From positions 1 through 8,656 of the forward strand of contig JAUWTX010000064.1 of assembly GCA_030614505.1 (NCBI GenBank): a stretch of 8,656 bases of DNA, in the 5' to 3' direction. Both the position numbers and the translations under genes were made by a program. A model generated the notes under the pieces. The model had not been told where the DNA came from and ran no database searches. It saw nothing but the letters and a program-made list of their open reading frames with translations. Shown one piece after another: positions 1 to 6,880 of the stretch; within the stretch, counting starts at the first letter, position 1; every line of letters begins with the position of its first letter. The stretch comes from Desulfuromonadales bacterium. Its GTDB lineage: Bacteria > Desulfobacterota > Desulfuromonadia > Desulfuromonadales > BM103.

Positions 1-740
1 TGACAGATTTTCACGTAATCGATATTCAGGTCCACCTCGGTATTCAAACGCTGTCGGGCCGACTCCAAAACTTTTGCGACATCCTGCTCACCGTCGCTCA
101 CCATTTCCATTGACCGTTTCAAGGTATCGACCAGGGCAAGGGATTGTTTCCTCTGATCCTCTGAGAGGTAGACGTTGCGGGAACTCATCGCCAGGCCATC
201 TGCTTCGCGCACAATCGGCATGCCGACAATTTCCACCGGCAGGTTAAGATCGGTCGTCATCCGACGAATCACCGCCAGCTGCTGGAAATCTTTGCGACCG
301 AATAGTGCCACATGCGGCTGAACGATGATAAAAAGTTTTGCGACGATCGTGGTGACTCCACGAAAGTGGGTGGGACGACAGACCCCTTCAAGGGCAGTCG
401 TTAAAGGCCCCTCAACAGTGACATAAGTCGCATAACCATCAGGATAGATAGCTTCAGCATCGGGATAAAAGATCAGGTCGACGCCACATTCACGGGCCAG
501 ACGCTCATCGCGCTCAAAATCACGCGGGTAGCAATCAAGATCTTCACCCTGCCCGAACTGGGTCGGGTTAACGAAGATCGACAAAACCAGCAGATCGCCA
601 CGTTTGCGGCCTTCACGAAGCAGAGACAGATGCCCCTCGTGAAGGAAGCCCATGGTTGGAACAAAGGAAATCTTTTTGCCAGCAGTCCGTGCGTTTAAGC
701 AGCTGGTTTGCATTTCTGTAATGCTTGAAATTATATTCAT
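1..740 (-). CDS. panC: Pantothenate synthetase (pantoate--beta-alanine ligase), 3' end outside window
   Basis: PanC joins D-pantoate to beta-alanine using ATP, through a pantoyl-adenylate intermediate, to give pantothenate in the cytoplasm. I translated the minus strand from the ATG at 740-738. It reads open for 246 codons to the window edge; the family is usually about 280 residues, so roughly the last 35 are missing. Visible family motifs are PTMGFLHEGHLSL near residues 28-40, containing the HIGH-like nucleotidyltransferase signature HEGH (34-37), FVNPTQF (56-62), FGRKDFQQL (147-155) and the ATP-loop segment ADGLAMSSRN (180-189). No frameshift or stop was seen. It lies 120 bases downstream of panB in the same direction, so the pair is probably one transcript. 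Its ATG is preceded by only a weak GAG at 746-748, because a heptamer-repeat arm begins 7 bases upstream. The start fits the family N-terminus. Identification is secure. Confidence 0.96.
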   Translation of the reverse strand, partial: MNIISSITEMQTSCLNARTAGKKISFVPTMGFLHEGHLSLLREGRKRGDLLVLSIFVNPTQFGQGEDLDCYPRDFERDERLARECGVDLIFYPDAEAIYPDGYATYVTVEGPLTTALEGVCRPTHFRGVTTIVAKLFIIVQPHVALFGRKDFQQLAVIRRMTTDLNLPVEIVGMPIVREADGLAMSSRNVYLSEDQRKQSLALVDTLKRSMEMVSDGEQDVAKVLESARQRLNTEVDLNIDYVKIC

Positions 741-747
741 AATTTCT

Positions 748-857
748 CGGGACGCGGGACGAGGGACGCGGAACGCGAAAACCTCAAACCAAGTCCAGAG
801 ACCTCATATTTATATTTTTATTGCTTTTGACTTCCTCGTCCCGCGTCCCGCGTCCCG
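748..857. repeat. Inverted pair of heptamer arrays filling the panB-panC gap
   Basis: The left arm (748-775) is four tandem heptamers CGGGACG, CGGGACG, AGGGACG, CGGAACG, followed by CGAAAACCTC. The right arm (830-857), read on the minus strand, is three CGGGACG units followed by AGGAAGT. The arms are inverted relative to each other: 24 of the outermost 26 positions can pair, the first 14 without mismatch, around a 54-base AT-rich loop (776-829). In RNA this is a long stable hairpin. It starts 3 bases past the panB stop and ends 7 bases before the panC ATG. Related arrays occur at 1979-2003 and 8610-8647. No protein is encoded here. The layout resembles palindromic intergenic elements (REP/BIME or MITE type), but I cannot assign a named family. 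Confidence 0.9.
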
Positions 858-860
858 TTT

Positions 861-1673
861 TTAAAATGAATGCTCCGGTCCGGGAAAACTCCCATCCTTA
901 ACCTCACGGATATAATCATCGATGCCCTGGCGAATCGTGCCGGAGACATCAGCGTAACGCTTGACGAACTTCGGTGAGTACTTTTCACACAAACCGAGGA
1001 TATCGTGAATCACCAGAACCTGGCCGTCACAAGCGACCCCGGCGCCAATCCCGATCGTCGGTATCGACAGTTCCGCAGAGATCTCTCCGGCCAGTTTTGC
1101 CGGAATTCCTTCGAGGACTACGGCACAGGCGCCGGCATCGGCAACCGCCCTTGCATCCGCAATCAACTGCTTTGCCTGAGCCTCTTCACGACCCTGAACA
1201 CGGTAGCCACCCATGCGATGAACCGATTGCGGCGTCAGACCAATATGACCGACTACTGGTATATCCATGGCGACAATCGCCCGGATCGTTTCGGCGACGT
1301 GCACACCACCCTCGAGTTTGACCGCCTGGGCACCGCCCTCTTTGATTAAACGCCCGGCATTGCGACGGGCCTCAGTGAGATCAACCTGGTAGGACAAAAA
1401 AGGCATATCAGCCACAACCAGGGCCTGCGAGACGCTACGGACCACAGCACGGGTATGGTAGAGCATTTCTTCCATGGTGACCGGCAGAGTAGTATCGTAA
1501 CCAGCGACTACAGAGCCCACTGAATCGCCAACCAGGACTATATCAATCCCGGCCTGATCCATAATGCGGGCAAACGGGTAATCATAAGCAGTCAGAACTG
1601 CGATCTTCGCGCCACTGACCTTCATAGCCTGCAGATCCAGAATCGTCCGGCGTTTCTTAGCTGTTTTGCTCAA
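861..1673 (-). CDS. panB: 3-methyl-2-oxobutanoate hydroxymethyltransferase (ketopantoate hydroxymethyltransferase)
   Basis: PanB transfers a hydroxymethyl group from 5,10-methylenetetrahydrofolate to 2-oxoisovalerate, giving ketopantoate, the first committed step to pantothenate and coenzyme A. The 270-residue product matches the usual length (E. coli about 264). Visible motifs are LTAYDYPFA (27-35), LVGDSVG (47-53, metal-ligand Asp50), VVADMPF (86-92, Asp89), KLEGG (119-123, Glu121), GHIGLTPQS (142-150), VLEGIP (186-191, with Glu188 at the catalytic glutamate position) and GIGAGVACDGQVL (208-220). The frame stays open to 1853, but that extension translates an intrinsic terminator and resembles no PanB. 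I therefore chose the TTG at 1673-1671, which has the sequence GAAAGG nine bases upstream and yields a normal N-terminus with TILDLQAMK at residues 10-18. panC follows. Expression probably depends on read-through of the upstream terminator. Confidence 0.95.
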   Translation of the reverse strand: MSKTAKKRRTILDLQAMKVSGAKIAVLTAYDYPFARIMDQAGIDIVLVGDSVGSVVAGYDTTLPVTMEEMLYHTRAVVRSVSQALVVADMPFLSYQVDLTEARRNAGRLIKEGGAQAVKLEGGVHVAETIRAIVAMDIPVVGHIGLTPQSVHRMGGYRVQGREEAQAKQLIADARAVADAGACAVVLEGIPAKLAGEISAELSIPTIGIGAGVACDGQVLVIHDILGLCEKYSPKFVKRYADVSGTIRQGIDDYIREVKDGSFPGPEHSF

Positions 1674-1682
1674 TGGAATCAA

Positions 1683-1688
1683 CCTTTC
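1683..1688 (-). promoter_or_regulatory. panB Shine-Dalgarno sequence (decides a TTG start)
   Basis: On the minus strand GAAAGG lies nine bases before TTG (1673-1671). No ATG or GTG in frame between the terminator and the conserved PanB core has a comparable site, so this sequence supports the TTG start. The next in-frame ATG (at MKVSG) would remove part of the first conserved helix. Confidence 0.7.
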
Positions 1689-1698
1689 ATAATAGCGC

Positions 1699-1735
1699 AA
1701 AAAACAAAAAAGCCCTCCGAATCCAGACGGAAGGC
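1699..1735 (-). terminator. Intrinsic terminator in front of panB
   Basis: On the minus strand GCCTTCCG (1735-1728) and CGGAGGGC (1719-1712) form an 8-pair stem with one G-U wobble and an 8-base loop, followed directly by six T, a G and six more T (1711-1699). The run ends 25 bases before the panB start codon, too close for an ordinary promoter in between. It therefore either acts as an attenuator for panBC or ends an upstream transcript. Confidence 0.88.
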
Positions 1736-1888
1736 AGTCGCATGTCACGGTGCCAGGCTCCGGACGTGTTCCCTTGCTGCTACTGCCGTCCCGGTCTTCA
1801 CGGATCCAGGCGGTATGTCGATTGGCCCTGATTTTCCATAACGGCTCCAGCACAAGTTCCAGGCCCGAAAAAGCAGGATCAAAAAGCG
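1699..1888 (-). promoter_or_regulatory. Structured panB 5' leader, candidate attenuator/riboswitch of unknown class (5' end approximate)
   Basis: This roughly 160-190-base GC-rich stretch lies between AT-rich DNA and panB and ends in the intrinsic terminator. On the minus strand CCGGGACG (1794-1787) can pair with CGTCCGG (1766-1760) with one bulged G. GACGGCAGT (1790-1782) can instead pair with ACTGCC (1738-1733) and GTC (1728-1726) around a 4-base bulge. The second helix shares bases with the first and also sequesters the 5' arm of the terminator. The three helices are therefore mutually exclusive, as in attenuators. A nested CACG/CGTG hairpin (1768-1765 with 1749-1746) is also possible. A further stem CAGG-G-C with GCCTG lies nearer the 5' side. 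I looked for cobalamin, T-box, TPP, FMN, SAM, glycine, c-di-GMP, c-di-AMP and lysine signatures and for SRP or 6S RNA, and found no convincing match. The ligand or trigger is unknown; a signal tied to coenzyme A status would be logical from the downstream genes but is inference. Confidence 0.55.
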
Positions 1889-1894
1889 TTTTAT

Positions 1895-1900
1895 TTCATA
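1895..1900 (-). promoter_or_regulatory. Possible extended -10 element for the panB leader transcript
   Basis: On the minus strand TGA-TATGAA resembles an extended -10 (TGn then 4 of 6 to TATAAT) inside the AT-rich stretch 1866-1978. No good -35 lies at 17 bases. If used, transcription would start near 1888 and run through the structured leader. AATAAT a few bases upstream is an alternative -10 with TTGTAA as a poor, 15-base-spaced -35. This is a weak assignment. Confidence 0.25.
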
Positions 1901-1951
1901 TCACAAGCAATTATTAGAGTCCAGCAAGATTTACAAAAAACGCACAGTAAT

Positions 1952-1977
1952 AATCAAATCTTACACTGGTTTTGATT
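1952..1977. other. Perfect 7-bp inverted repeat AATCAAA / TTTGATT
   Basis: AATCAAA at 1952-1958 and TTTGATT at 1971-1977 are exact reverse complements around a 12-base spacer, next to the heptamer array that follows gdh. An overlapping weaker stem (CAGT..AA with TTACTG, 1968-1945) is followed on the minus strand by six T (1940-1935) and might be a poor terminator for gdh. It could equally be an operator-like palindrome or chance in AT-rich DNA. Confidence 0.35.
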
Positions 1978-1978
1978 C

Positions 1979-2003
1979 TTCGCGTCCCGCGTCCCGCGTG
2001 CCG
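1979..2003 (-). repeat. Single-arm heptamer array directly after gdh stop
   Basis: Read on the minus strand the units are CGGCACG, CGGGACG, CGGGACG, followed by CGAA. This is the same heptamer family and the same CGAA exit as the arrays at 748-775 and 8610-8637. It begins 4 bases after the gdh stop codon. No inverted partner was found between here and the panB leader, so it is a lone arm. Confidence 0.85.
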
Positions 2004-2007
2004 GGTC

Positions 2008-5000
2008 TTAATCCTCAACCGCCTCAAGCGTCCGCAAAAGAACCATAAAAGGACTGGTACTGGTCGGTGGACTCGCCCGCAACGTCTCTACCATACCAAG
2101 GTAATAATCGAGACGCTGGCGTTTATTGGCCAGGAAAGCAGAGGCTCCTTTACCTTCAGAAACGACGGCTCGGGTGAGCTTGACTGCCTGTTTGATAAAA
2201 GCACTGCGCAAGCTGGCCAGAGCCATACGGTCCCACCTGTCATGAGGCATGTATTCGTTGAGACTCTCCATCACCTCAGAGATTCTCAGCCGCAGACGCA
2301 TTTGTCCCATCGCAGTGGTAACTTCCAACAGATTCGCTCCGGTGGCTTCGGCAATATAGACAGCAGGCAAAAATCCGACCAGATAACGGAAGCTGGCAAT
2401 TTCAAAGGCCATTTCATCGGGGAAACCCTCGCTGGCCAGAGCGGCAGCAGCATCCTTGCCAAGCTGCCATTCTGCAACCGGCAAGAGCTCTCCAAGATGG
2501 GTGCGGAAGGTGGCCAGGCGCTGTCGGTAGTTATTGACACACTCTTTGTCAAGACCCATTGGCAGGCCTTGCTCAATGACCTGGCGGCAAAGTCCTGCAA
2601 GGGCCTTCTCCAGGCTGATCAGGAGCTCGTATTGTCTTGCTGCCGGCATTTTATTGTCGGCAGCCATGATTTGCTTACGAATAGCCTCACCGTCCAGCAC
2701 CTCGTCGAAAACCAGGTAGGCAGCAACACCCTGTATGGTGGTTGCACCAGCTTGTCGGACTAAGGTGTTCAAAAAATCACAGCCGGCATTATCCACCACA
2801 CGGTTGGTAATCATGGTTGCAATGATCTCGCGCCTCAATGGATGATCTTTAAAATGCTTGCTGTAACGTTTTTGTGTTTTTTCCGGGAAATACTGCTTCA
2901 GGAATACCTGGGCTGACTCCTGATCGAGAAGATCACTCTCGAGCAAGGACTGAAAAAGATGCATTTTGCTATATGCCAGCAATATTGACAGTTCCGGGCG
3001 CAGATACCCATGACCTCTGGCAGTAAGCTCCTTGCGAGACGGCAGGAACTCCCCCTTGCGGTCGAGCAACCCGGCATTGGTCAGACGCTCTGCCAGATCG
3101 ATAAAAGGCTCGCTGTCTTCCTGGCATTGCAACAAACTGAGTGAGAGGGAGAGACTCTGCGTGTAGTTGTTAGCCAGAACCATGTCGCAGACATCATTTT
3201 CAACTTCCTGCAACTGTTTGTTACGAGTCCGCTCCGTCTTGATCACACCGCTCTCGCGCAGGATCTGGTAGAATATTTTCAGGTTAACTTCATGGTCAGA
3301 GGTGTCAACACCTGCGGAGTTGTCAATCGCATCGGTATTGATCAAACCACCGGCCATGGCGTATTCAATACGGGCCGGTTGGGTCAAACCGAGGTTGCCG
3401 CCCTCGCCGATCACTTTGGTCTTTAATTGAGAAGCATTGACGCGCACATTGTCATTGGCACGATCACCGACATCGGCATTCTTTTCCAGTGATGACTTGA
3501 TGTAAGTGCCAACACCACCATTCCAGAGCAATTCCACCTCGGCCACCAGGATACGCCGAATCAGCTCCTCACCTTCCATGGTGGAATGACGGACACCGAG
3601 CCACTTTCGCACAGCAGGTGACAAAGGAATATCTTTGGACGACCGATCCCAGACACCGCCACCAGCAGAGATAATGTCTGTATTATAATCGGCCCAACCT
3701 GACCGGGGCTTCTCGAAAAGCCTTTTGCGCTCCAGCCAGGACTGCTCAGCATCAGGATCAGGGTCAAGAAAGATATGCAGGTGGTTGAACGCTGCCAGCA
3801 AACGGGTGTGCTTTGACAGCAACATGCCATTGCCGAAGACGTCACCACTCATATCACCGATGCCGACCGCCGTAAAATCTTCATTCTGGATATCCTTGCC
3901 CAACTCACGGAAATGTCGCTTGACGCACTCCCATGCGCCGCGAGCGGTGATACCCAGTTTTTTATGGTCGAACCCGACCGAACCTCCGCTGGCGAAGGCA
4001 TCGCCCAGCCAGAAGTCGTAATCGAGGCTGACGCTGTTTGCGGTATCCGGCAGATGTGCGGTGCCCTTGTCGGCTGCAACGACGAGATAAGGGTCGACAT
4101 CGTCATAAACCACAACACCTTTCGGTCTCACGATTTTTCCGGCAACACGGTTATCAACCAGGTCCAGCAGACCTCGCATCAGGGTGATATACGCCTGGCG
4201 AGAAAGATCAGCCCCTTCTTCGCGGGTTGTAAAAGGCGTCTTGACCACGAAACCACCCTTGGAGCCAACCGGAACGATCAGGGAGTTTTTGGTCATCTGC
4301 GTTTTCATCAGACCAAGCACCTCGGTACGGAAGTCATCGGGACGATCCGACCAGCGGATGCCGCCACGGGCCACTTTACCACCGCGCAGGTGGATGCCTT
4401 CCATAGTCGCAGAATGCACGTAAGTTTCGTACATTGGGCGAGGAAAAGGCATATCAATAATGCCGATAGCACTGATTTTGAAGGACATGAAATAATCCGG
4501 ATCATCACGCCGCAGAAAGAAGTTGGTGCGGATTGTAGAATCGATCAGGTTGAAAAAGCTGCGCAGGATACGATCCTCGTTGATATCGCTGATCTGTTCG
4601 AGAACCTGTGAAAGCTCCATACGGATCGGCATGAGTGCTTCTTCTTCACGCTGCATCGGATCCTGCCAGTCTTGATTCGGACGGAAACGTGCTTCAAAAT
4701 AGCGATAGAGAAGCAAGGCCGCCTGTGGATTATGTAGCAGTGCAAAGGCCGCGCGGCGCTTGGTAAAGGGGTTGCCAAGTTGGAAGTAGTAGTTGCGATA
4801 GGCCCGGAAGACATCGAGTTCCTGCCAGTCAAGCCCGGTCAGCACCATAAGACGGTTCAGATAATCATCTTCTATGCTGCCATTACGCAGACCTTTGAGA
4901 ATTTCCAACAGGTTGTCGCGCTGGGTTGTCAGCGATTTTGCCTGTGGGTGATCGTTGCGAATCGCGAAGCTCTTCACATAGATCGTGCGCTCCTCAACCT

Positions 5001-6762
5001 CGAGGTTGAAATCGACTTCATCAACAACAGCCAGCATGAGGTTTTCAAGAAACGGCATCAATTCGTTGAGACAACTCTCCTTGAGACTGTAGAACTGCAG
5101 GCGGTAAAACTCATGTCGTTCCTGGAAAGGGCCCCAGAGGTCGAAACCATCCTCCCCGCTTTTGAGTACCTGATCGATGGCAAATACATCCCTGACCGCA
5201 AAACGAGGATGGATCAGATCCTTGTACTCATGCGGAAAAGCGCTGGCATATTTTGTCCACAGCTGCATGCCGTTGCTGTTCTTATCGTCCCGCAGAAGAA
5301 GCAGGCGCAGCTTTTCATCCCAGGGCCGCGACAGGTCTGTCAACACCCTCTGCAGGGCATCGATATCGATTCTGACCTGATCGCCACTAGGAACGATGCG
5401 GAAATGCAGGCTGACATATTCGGAGTAGAAATGAACCACCCGGGAAGAGATGTGGTCTGCTGAGAGAAAACGGCCGAGATAGGTCTCCATGCGACGGACC
5501 GAATCACGACTGTAATAGTCACGGGGCATGATGGCAAGGAGAGTGACACCGTGCAAGCTAAGGCTGCGCGTCACCACCAGTCTGACTGACTGATGTCTTT
5601 GCAGGCTGACGAAGGTTTTTACAAGGCCGTCAAGCTCCTTGTCTTTGAGGAAGAACATCTCCACCTTTGGGAAAGTGTTGAATATCTCGACAACCTTGCG
5701 GTAATCATAGCTTTCGTACTGCACATGCTGACGTTCTAATGCAGACAAAAGTTTATCTCTTAGTGGCGGAACGTTGCTGGCCAGCTCGTTGATGCTGTTC
5801 TGAGAGAAAAGTCCAACCAGAAGATGCTCTGTCTTTTTATCGTTCTTGCAGCATTCCCGAAAACCGATATAGATCAGGTTGTCCTGCTGATAGAGGGGAC
5901 TTTGTTCTTCCAGAACTTCGACAACCAGCGGGCTTTTGCGTGCGAAAAGCACCTTTGCTTCTGCTTTCAGCTGTAGCGCCTTACAGGTGCCTTTCCCCCT
6001 GGTAAAAAGCGATTGTGGCAACCACCCGAGGGGTGCTTCTGTAAAACCGGCCTTTGTCGTTCTGCCGTTAGCTCCTGACGCATCAACCGCTGCATAGCCG
6101 AAACAGATAAAATTGCCATTCAGCAACCATTCCAAAAAATGTTTTTGGTCCGGGTTCTCCGCCATGCTTGAGAGATACAGAATCTTCTCATCCATTTCCT
6201 CACGTTGACGGCCGACAAGCTGCGCAGCCAGAAAAACTCTGCTGATATCCTCTTCAATTGCCGTAGTATCCAGATCGCGAACGCCTTCGAACTGGACAAG
6301 CATGAACGATTCTTTAGGCCCGACAACCGTCTTTTTATCCAGGGACGTCAGGAGTCCATCACTTCGCTGAACAGTGAGAACCGGATGGGAAATAACTTTG
6401 GCCCGTTGTGGCAACTGTTGAAGGATGGTCTTCAATGAATCGACAAGGTAAGGGACATCAGGTGTATTGACCAGGAGAAATGAGGAGCTGGAGTTTTCCG
6501 GACGGAATGAAGAGATATTGACTTCATTATCACGATCACGAAGAAAATCTAGAAAAGCTTTGAGCCATTCCAGCAATTCCTTGCTGGTGCGTTTGAGCAA
6601 AGCCTGGGAATGACTGTAGACCAGCAAGGCATCGGCCAGGACCAACAGGGACTCTGCATCTTCCTGAGCAGATAAAGTCTCCAGATGACGACGAAGCTCC
6701 TTGAGTCTTGCCTGGTGTATTTTGCCATAGCTTTTGCCGCGCTTCTCAATGGTGAGTTCCAT
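2008..6762 (-). CDS. gdhB: NAD-specific glutamate dehydrogenase, large (about 160-180 kDa) class
   Basis: This enzyme oxidatively deaminates L-glutamate to 2-oxoglutarate and ammonium with NAD, mainly in glutamate catabolism in the cytoplasm. The 1584-residue product matches the large bacterial class (Bac_GDH), typically about 1580-1650 residues, rather than the 50 kDa enzymes. The N-terminal part contains SSFLLVNTPDVPYLVDSL (about 93-110), an ACT-like regulatory region in this family. The catalytic core has GGKVARGGIRWSDRP (about 792-806), LGLMKTQMTKN with candidate catalytic lysines, and VGSKGGF (to about 835). The nucleotide-binding part shows GIGDMSGDVFGNGML (about 967-981), then KVIGEGGNLGLTQ (about 1113-1125) and AIDNSAGVDTSDHEVN (about 1143-1158). 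GAGAGG six bases before the ATG supports the start. It is flanked by 118 bases upstream and 334 downstream and is probably its own transcription unit or the tail of the rsmA unit. Several long antisense frames overlap it but look like coding shadows. The gene name follows Pseudomonas usage. Confidence 0.96.
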   Translation of the reverse strand: MELTIEKRGKSYGKIHQARLKELRRHLETLSAQEDAESLLVLADALLVYSHSQALLKRTSKELLEWLKAFLDFLRDRDNEVNISSFRPENSSSSFLLVNTPDVPYLVDSLKTILQQLPQRAKVISHPVLTVQRSDGLLTSLDKKTVVGPKESFMLVQFEGVRDLDTTAIEEDISRVFLAAQLVGRQREEMDEKILYLSSMAENPDQKHFLEWLLNGNFICFGYAAVDASGANGRTTKAGFTEAPLGWLPQSLFTRGKGTCKALQLKAEAKVLFARKSPLVVEVLEEQSPLYQQDNLIYIGFRECCKNDKKTEHLLVGLFSQNSINELASNVPPLRDKLLSALERQHVQYESYDYRKVVEIFNTFPKVEMFFLKDKELDGLVKTFVSLQRHQSVRLVVTRSLSLHGVTLLAIMPRDYYSRDSVRRMETYLGRFLSADHISSRVVHFYSEYVSLHFRIVPSGDQVRIDIDALQRVLTDLSRPWDEKLRLLLLRDDKNSNGMQLWTKYASAFPHEYKDLIHPRFAVRDVFAIDQVLKSGEDGFDLWGPFQERHEFYRLQFYSLKESCLNELMPFLENLMLAVVDEVDFNLEVEERTIYVKSFAIRNDHPQAKSLTTQRDNLLEILKGLRNGSIEDDYLNRLMVLTGLDWQELDVFRAYRNYYFQLGNPFTKRRAAFALLHNPQAALLLYRYFEARFRPNQDWQDPMQREEEALMPIRMELSQVLEQISDINEDRILRSFFNLIDSTIRTNFFLRRDDPDYFMSFKISAIGIIDMPFPRPMYETYVHSATMEGIHLRGGKVARGGIRWSDRPDDFRTEVLGLMKTQMTKNSLIVPVGSKGGFVVKTPFTTREEGADLSRQAYITLMRGLLDLVDNRVAGKIVRPKGVVVYDDVDPYLVVAADKGTAHLPDTANSVSLDYDFWLGDAFASGGSVGFDHKKLGITARGAWECVKRHFRELGKDIQNEDFTAVGIGDMSGDVFGNGMLLSKHTRLLAAFNHLHIFLDPDPDAEQSWLERKRLFEKPRSGWADYNTDIISAGGGVWDRSSKDIPLSPAVRKWLGVRHSTMEGEELIRRILVAEVELLWNGGVGTYIKSSLEKNADVGDRANDNVRVNASQLKTKVIGEGGNLGLTQPARIEYAMAGGLINTDAIDNSAGVDTSDHEVNLKIFYQILRESGVIKTERTRNKQLQEVENDVCDMVLANNYTQSLSLSLSLLQCQEDSEPFIDLAERLTNAGLLDRKGEFLPSRKELTARGHGYLRPELSILLAYSKMHLFQSLLESDLLDQESAQVFLKQYFPEKTQKRYSKHFKDHPLRREIIATMITNRVVDNAGCDFLNTLVRQAGATTIQGVAAYLVFDEVLDGEAIRKQIMAADNKMPAARQYELLISLEKALAGLCRQVIEQGLPMGLDKECVNNYRQRLATFRTHLGELLPVAEWQLGKDAAAALASEGFPDEMAFEIASFRYLVGFLPAVYIAEATGANLLEVTTAMGQMRLRLRISEVMESLNEYMPHDRWDRMALASLRSAFIKQAVKLTRAVVSEGKGASAFLANKRQRLDYYLGMVETLRASPPTSTSPFMVLLRTLEAVED

Positions 6763-6835
6763 TGCTAGCCTCTCAAACGTTGGTTGTGTTATGAGGTTAT
6801 TGCCTGATGATTAGCCAAATCCCAGAATGAACCCA

Positions 6836-6863
6836 AGTTTAGGATATGACAAGTACATTTCAA
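6836..6863 (-). promoter_or_regulatory. Candidate sigma-70-type promoter for gdh
   Basis: On the minus strand TTGAAA (6863-6858, 5 of 6 to TTGACA) is separated by 16 bases from TAAACT (6841-6836, 4 of 6 to TATAAT). This lies in the 118-base gap upstream of gdh and would give a leader of about 65 bases. No intrinsic terminator follows the parvulin gene, so read-through from rsmA could also supply gdh. Confidence 0.35.
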
Positions 6864-6880
6864 CCATGGGCGTGAAAAAA

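Noticed and set aside
473..664. 63-residue minus-strand frame inside panC
   Set aside because: It is an alternative frame of panC, whose own frame reads through intact with all family motifs.
1691..1696. TATTAT as a -10 element between the terminator and panB
   Set aside because: No -35-like hexamer exists at 16-18 bases, where the sequence is the terminator stem and T run. A start from it would also cut off the panB ribosome-binding site.
1744..1755. TGGCACCGTG resembling the T-box core in front of a terminator
   Set aside because: The flanking bases cannot form the antiterminator helices around the UGGN bulge, and no Stem I specifier-loop features are visible upstream. panB would also be an unusual T-box target.
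1733..1775. Cobalamin-riboswitch-like string (AAGGGAACACG ... CGTGAC) in the panB leader
   Set aside because: The core loop sequence and the CCCGCC-ACTGT segment are missing and no B12 box (GCCACTG or GGAGACCTGCC-like) follows. The overlap is short and probably chance.
1760..1800. AGCAGCAAGG string resembling SRP RNA domain IV
   Set aside because: The invariant GGTCAGGTCCGGAAGGAAGCAGC context is absent and the ends of the region do not form the long SRP hairpin.
1972..2763. 263-residue plus-strand open frame antisense to the 3' end of gdh
   Set aside because: It overlaps a strongly conserved gene on the opposite strand, its translation resembles no known family, and it starts inside the intergenic repeat. 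It is most likely a coding shadow.
3913..4611. 232-residue plus-strand open frame antisense to the gdh catalytic core
   Set aside because: The opposite strand encodes the conserved GDH core, which constrains the bases and leaves this frame open by chance. No plausible ribosome-binding site or protein motif was seen.
4780..5463. 227-residue plus-strand open frame antisense to gdh
   Set aside because: It mirrors GDH codon structure and has no recognisable domain or independent context.
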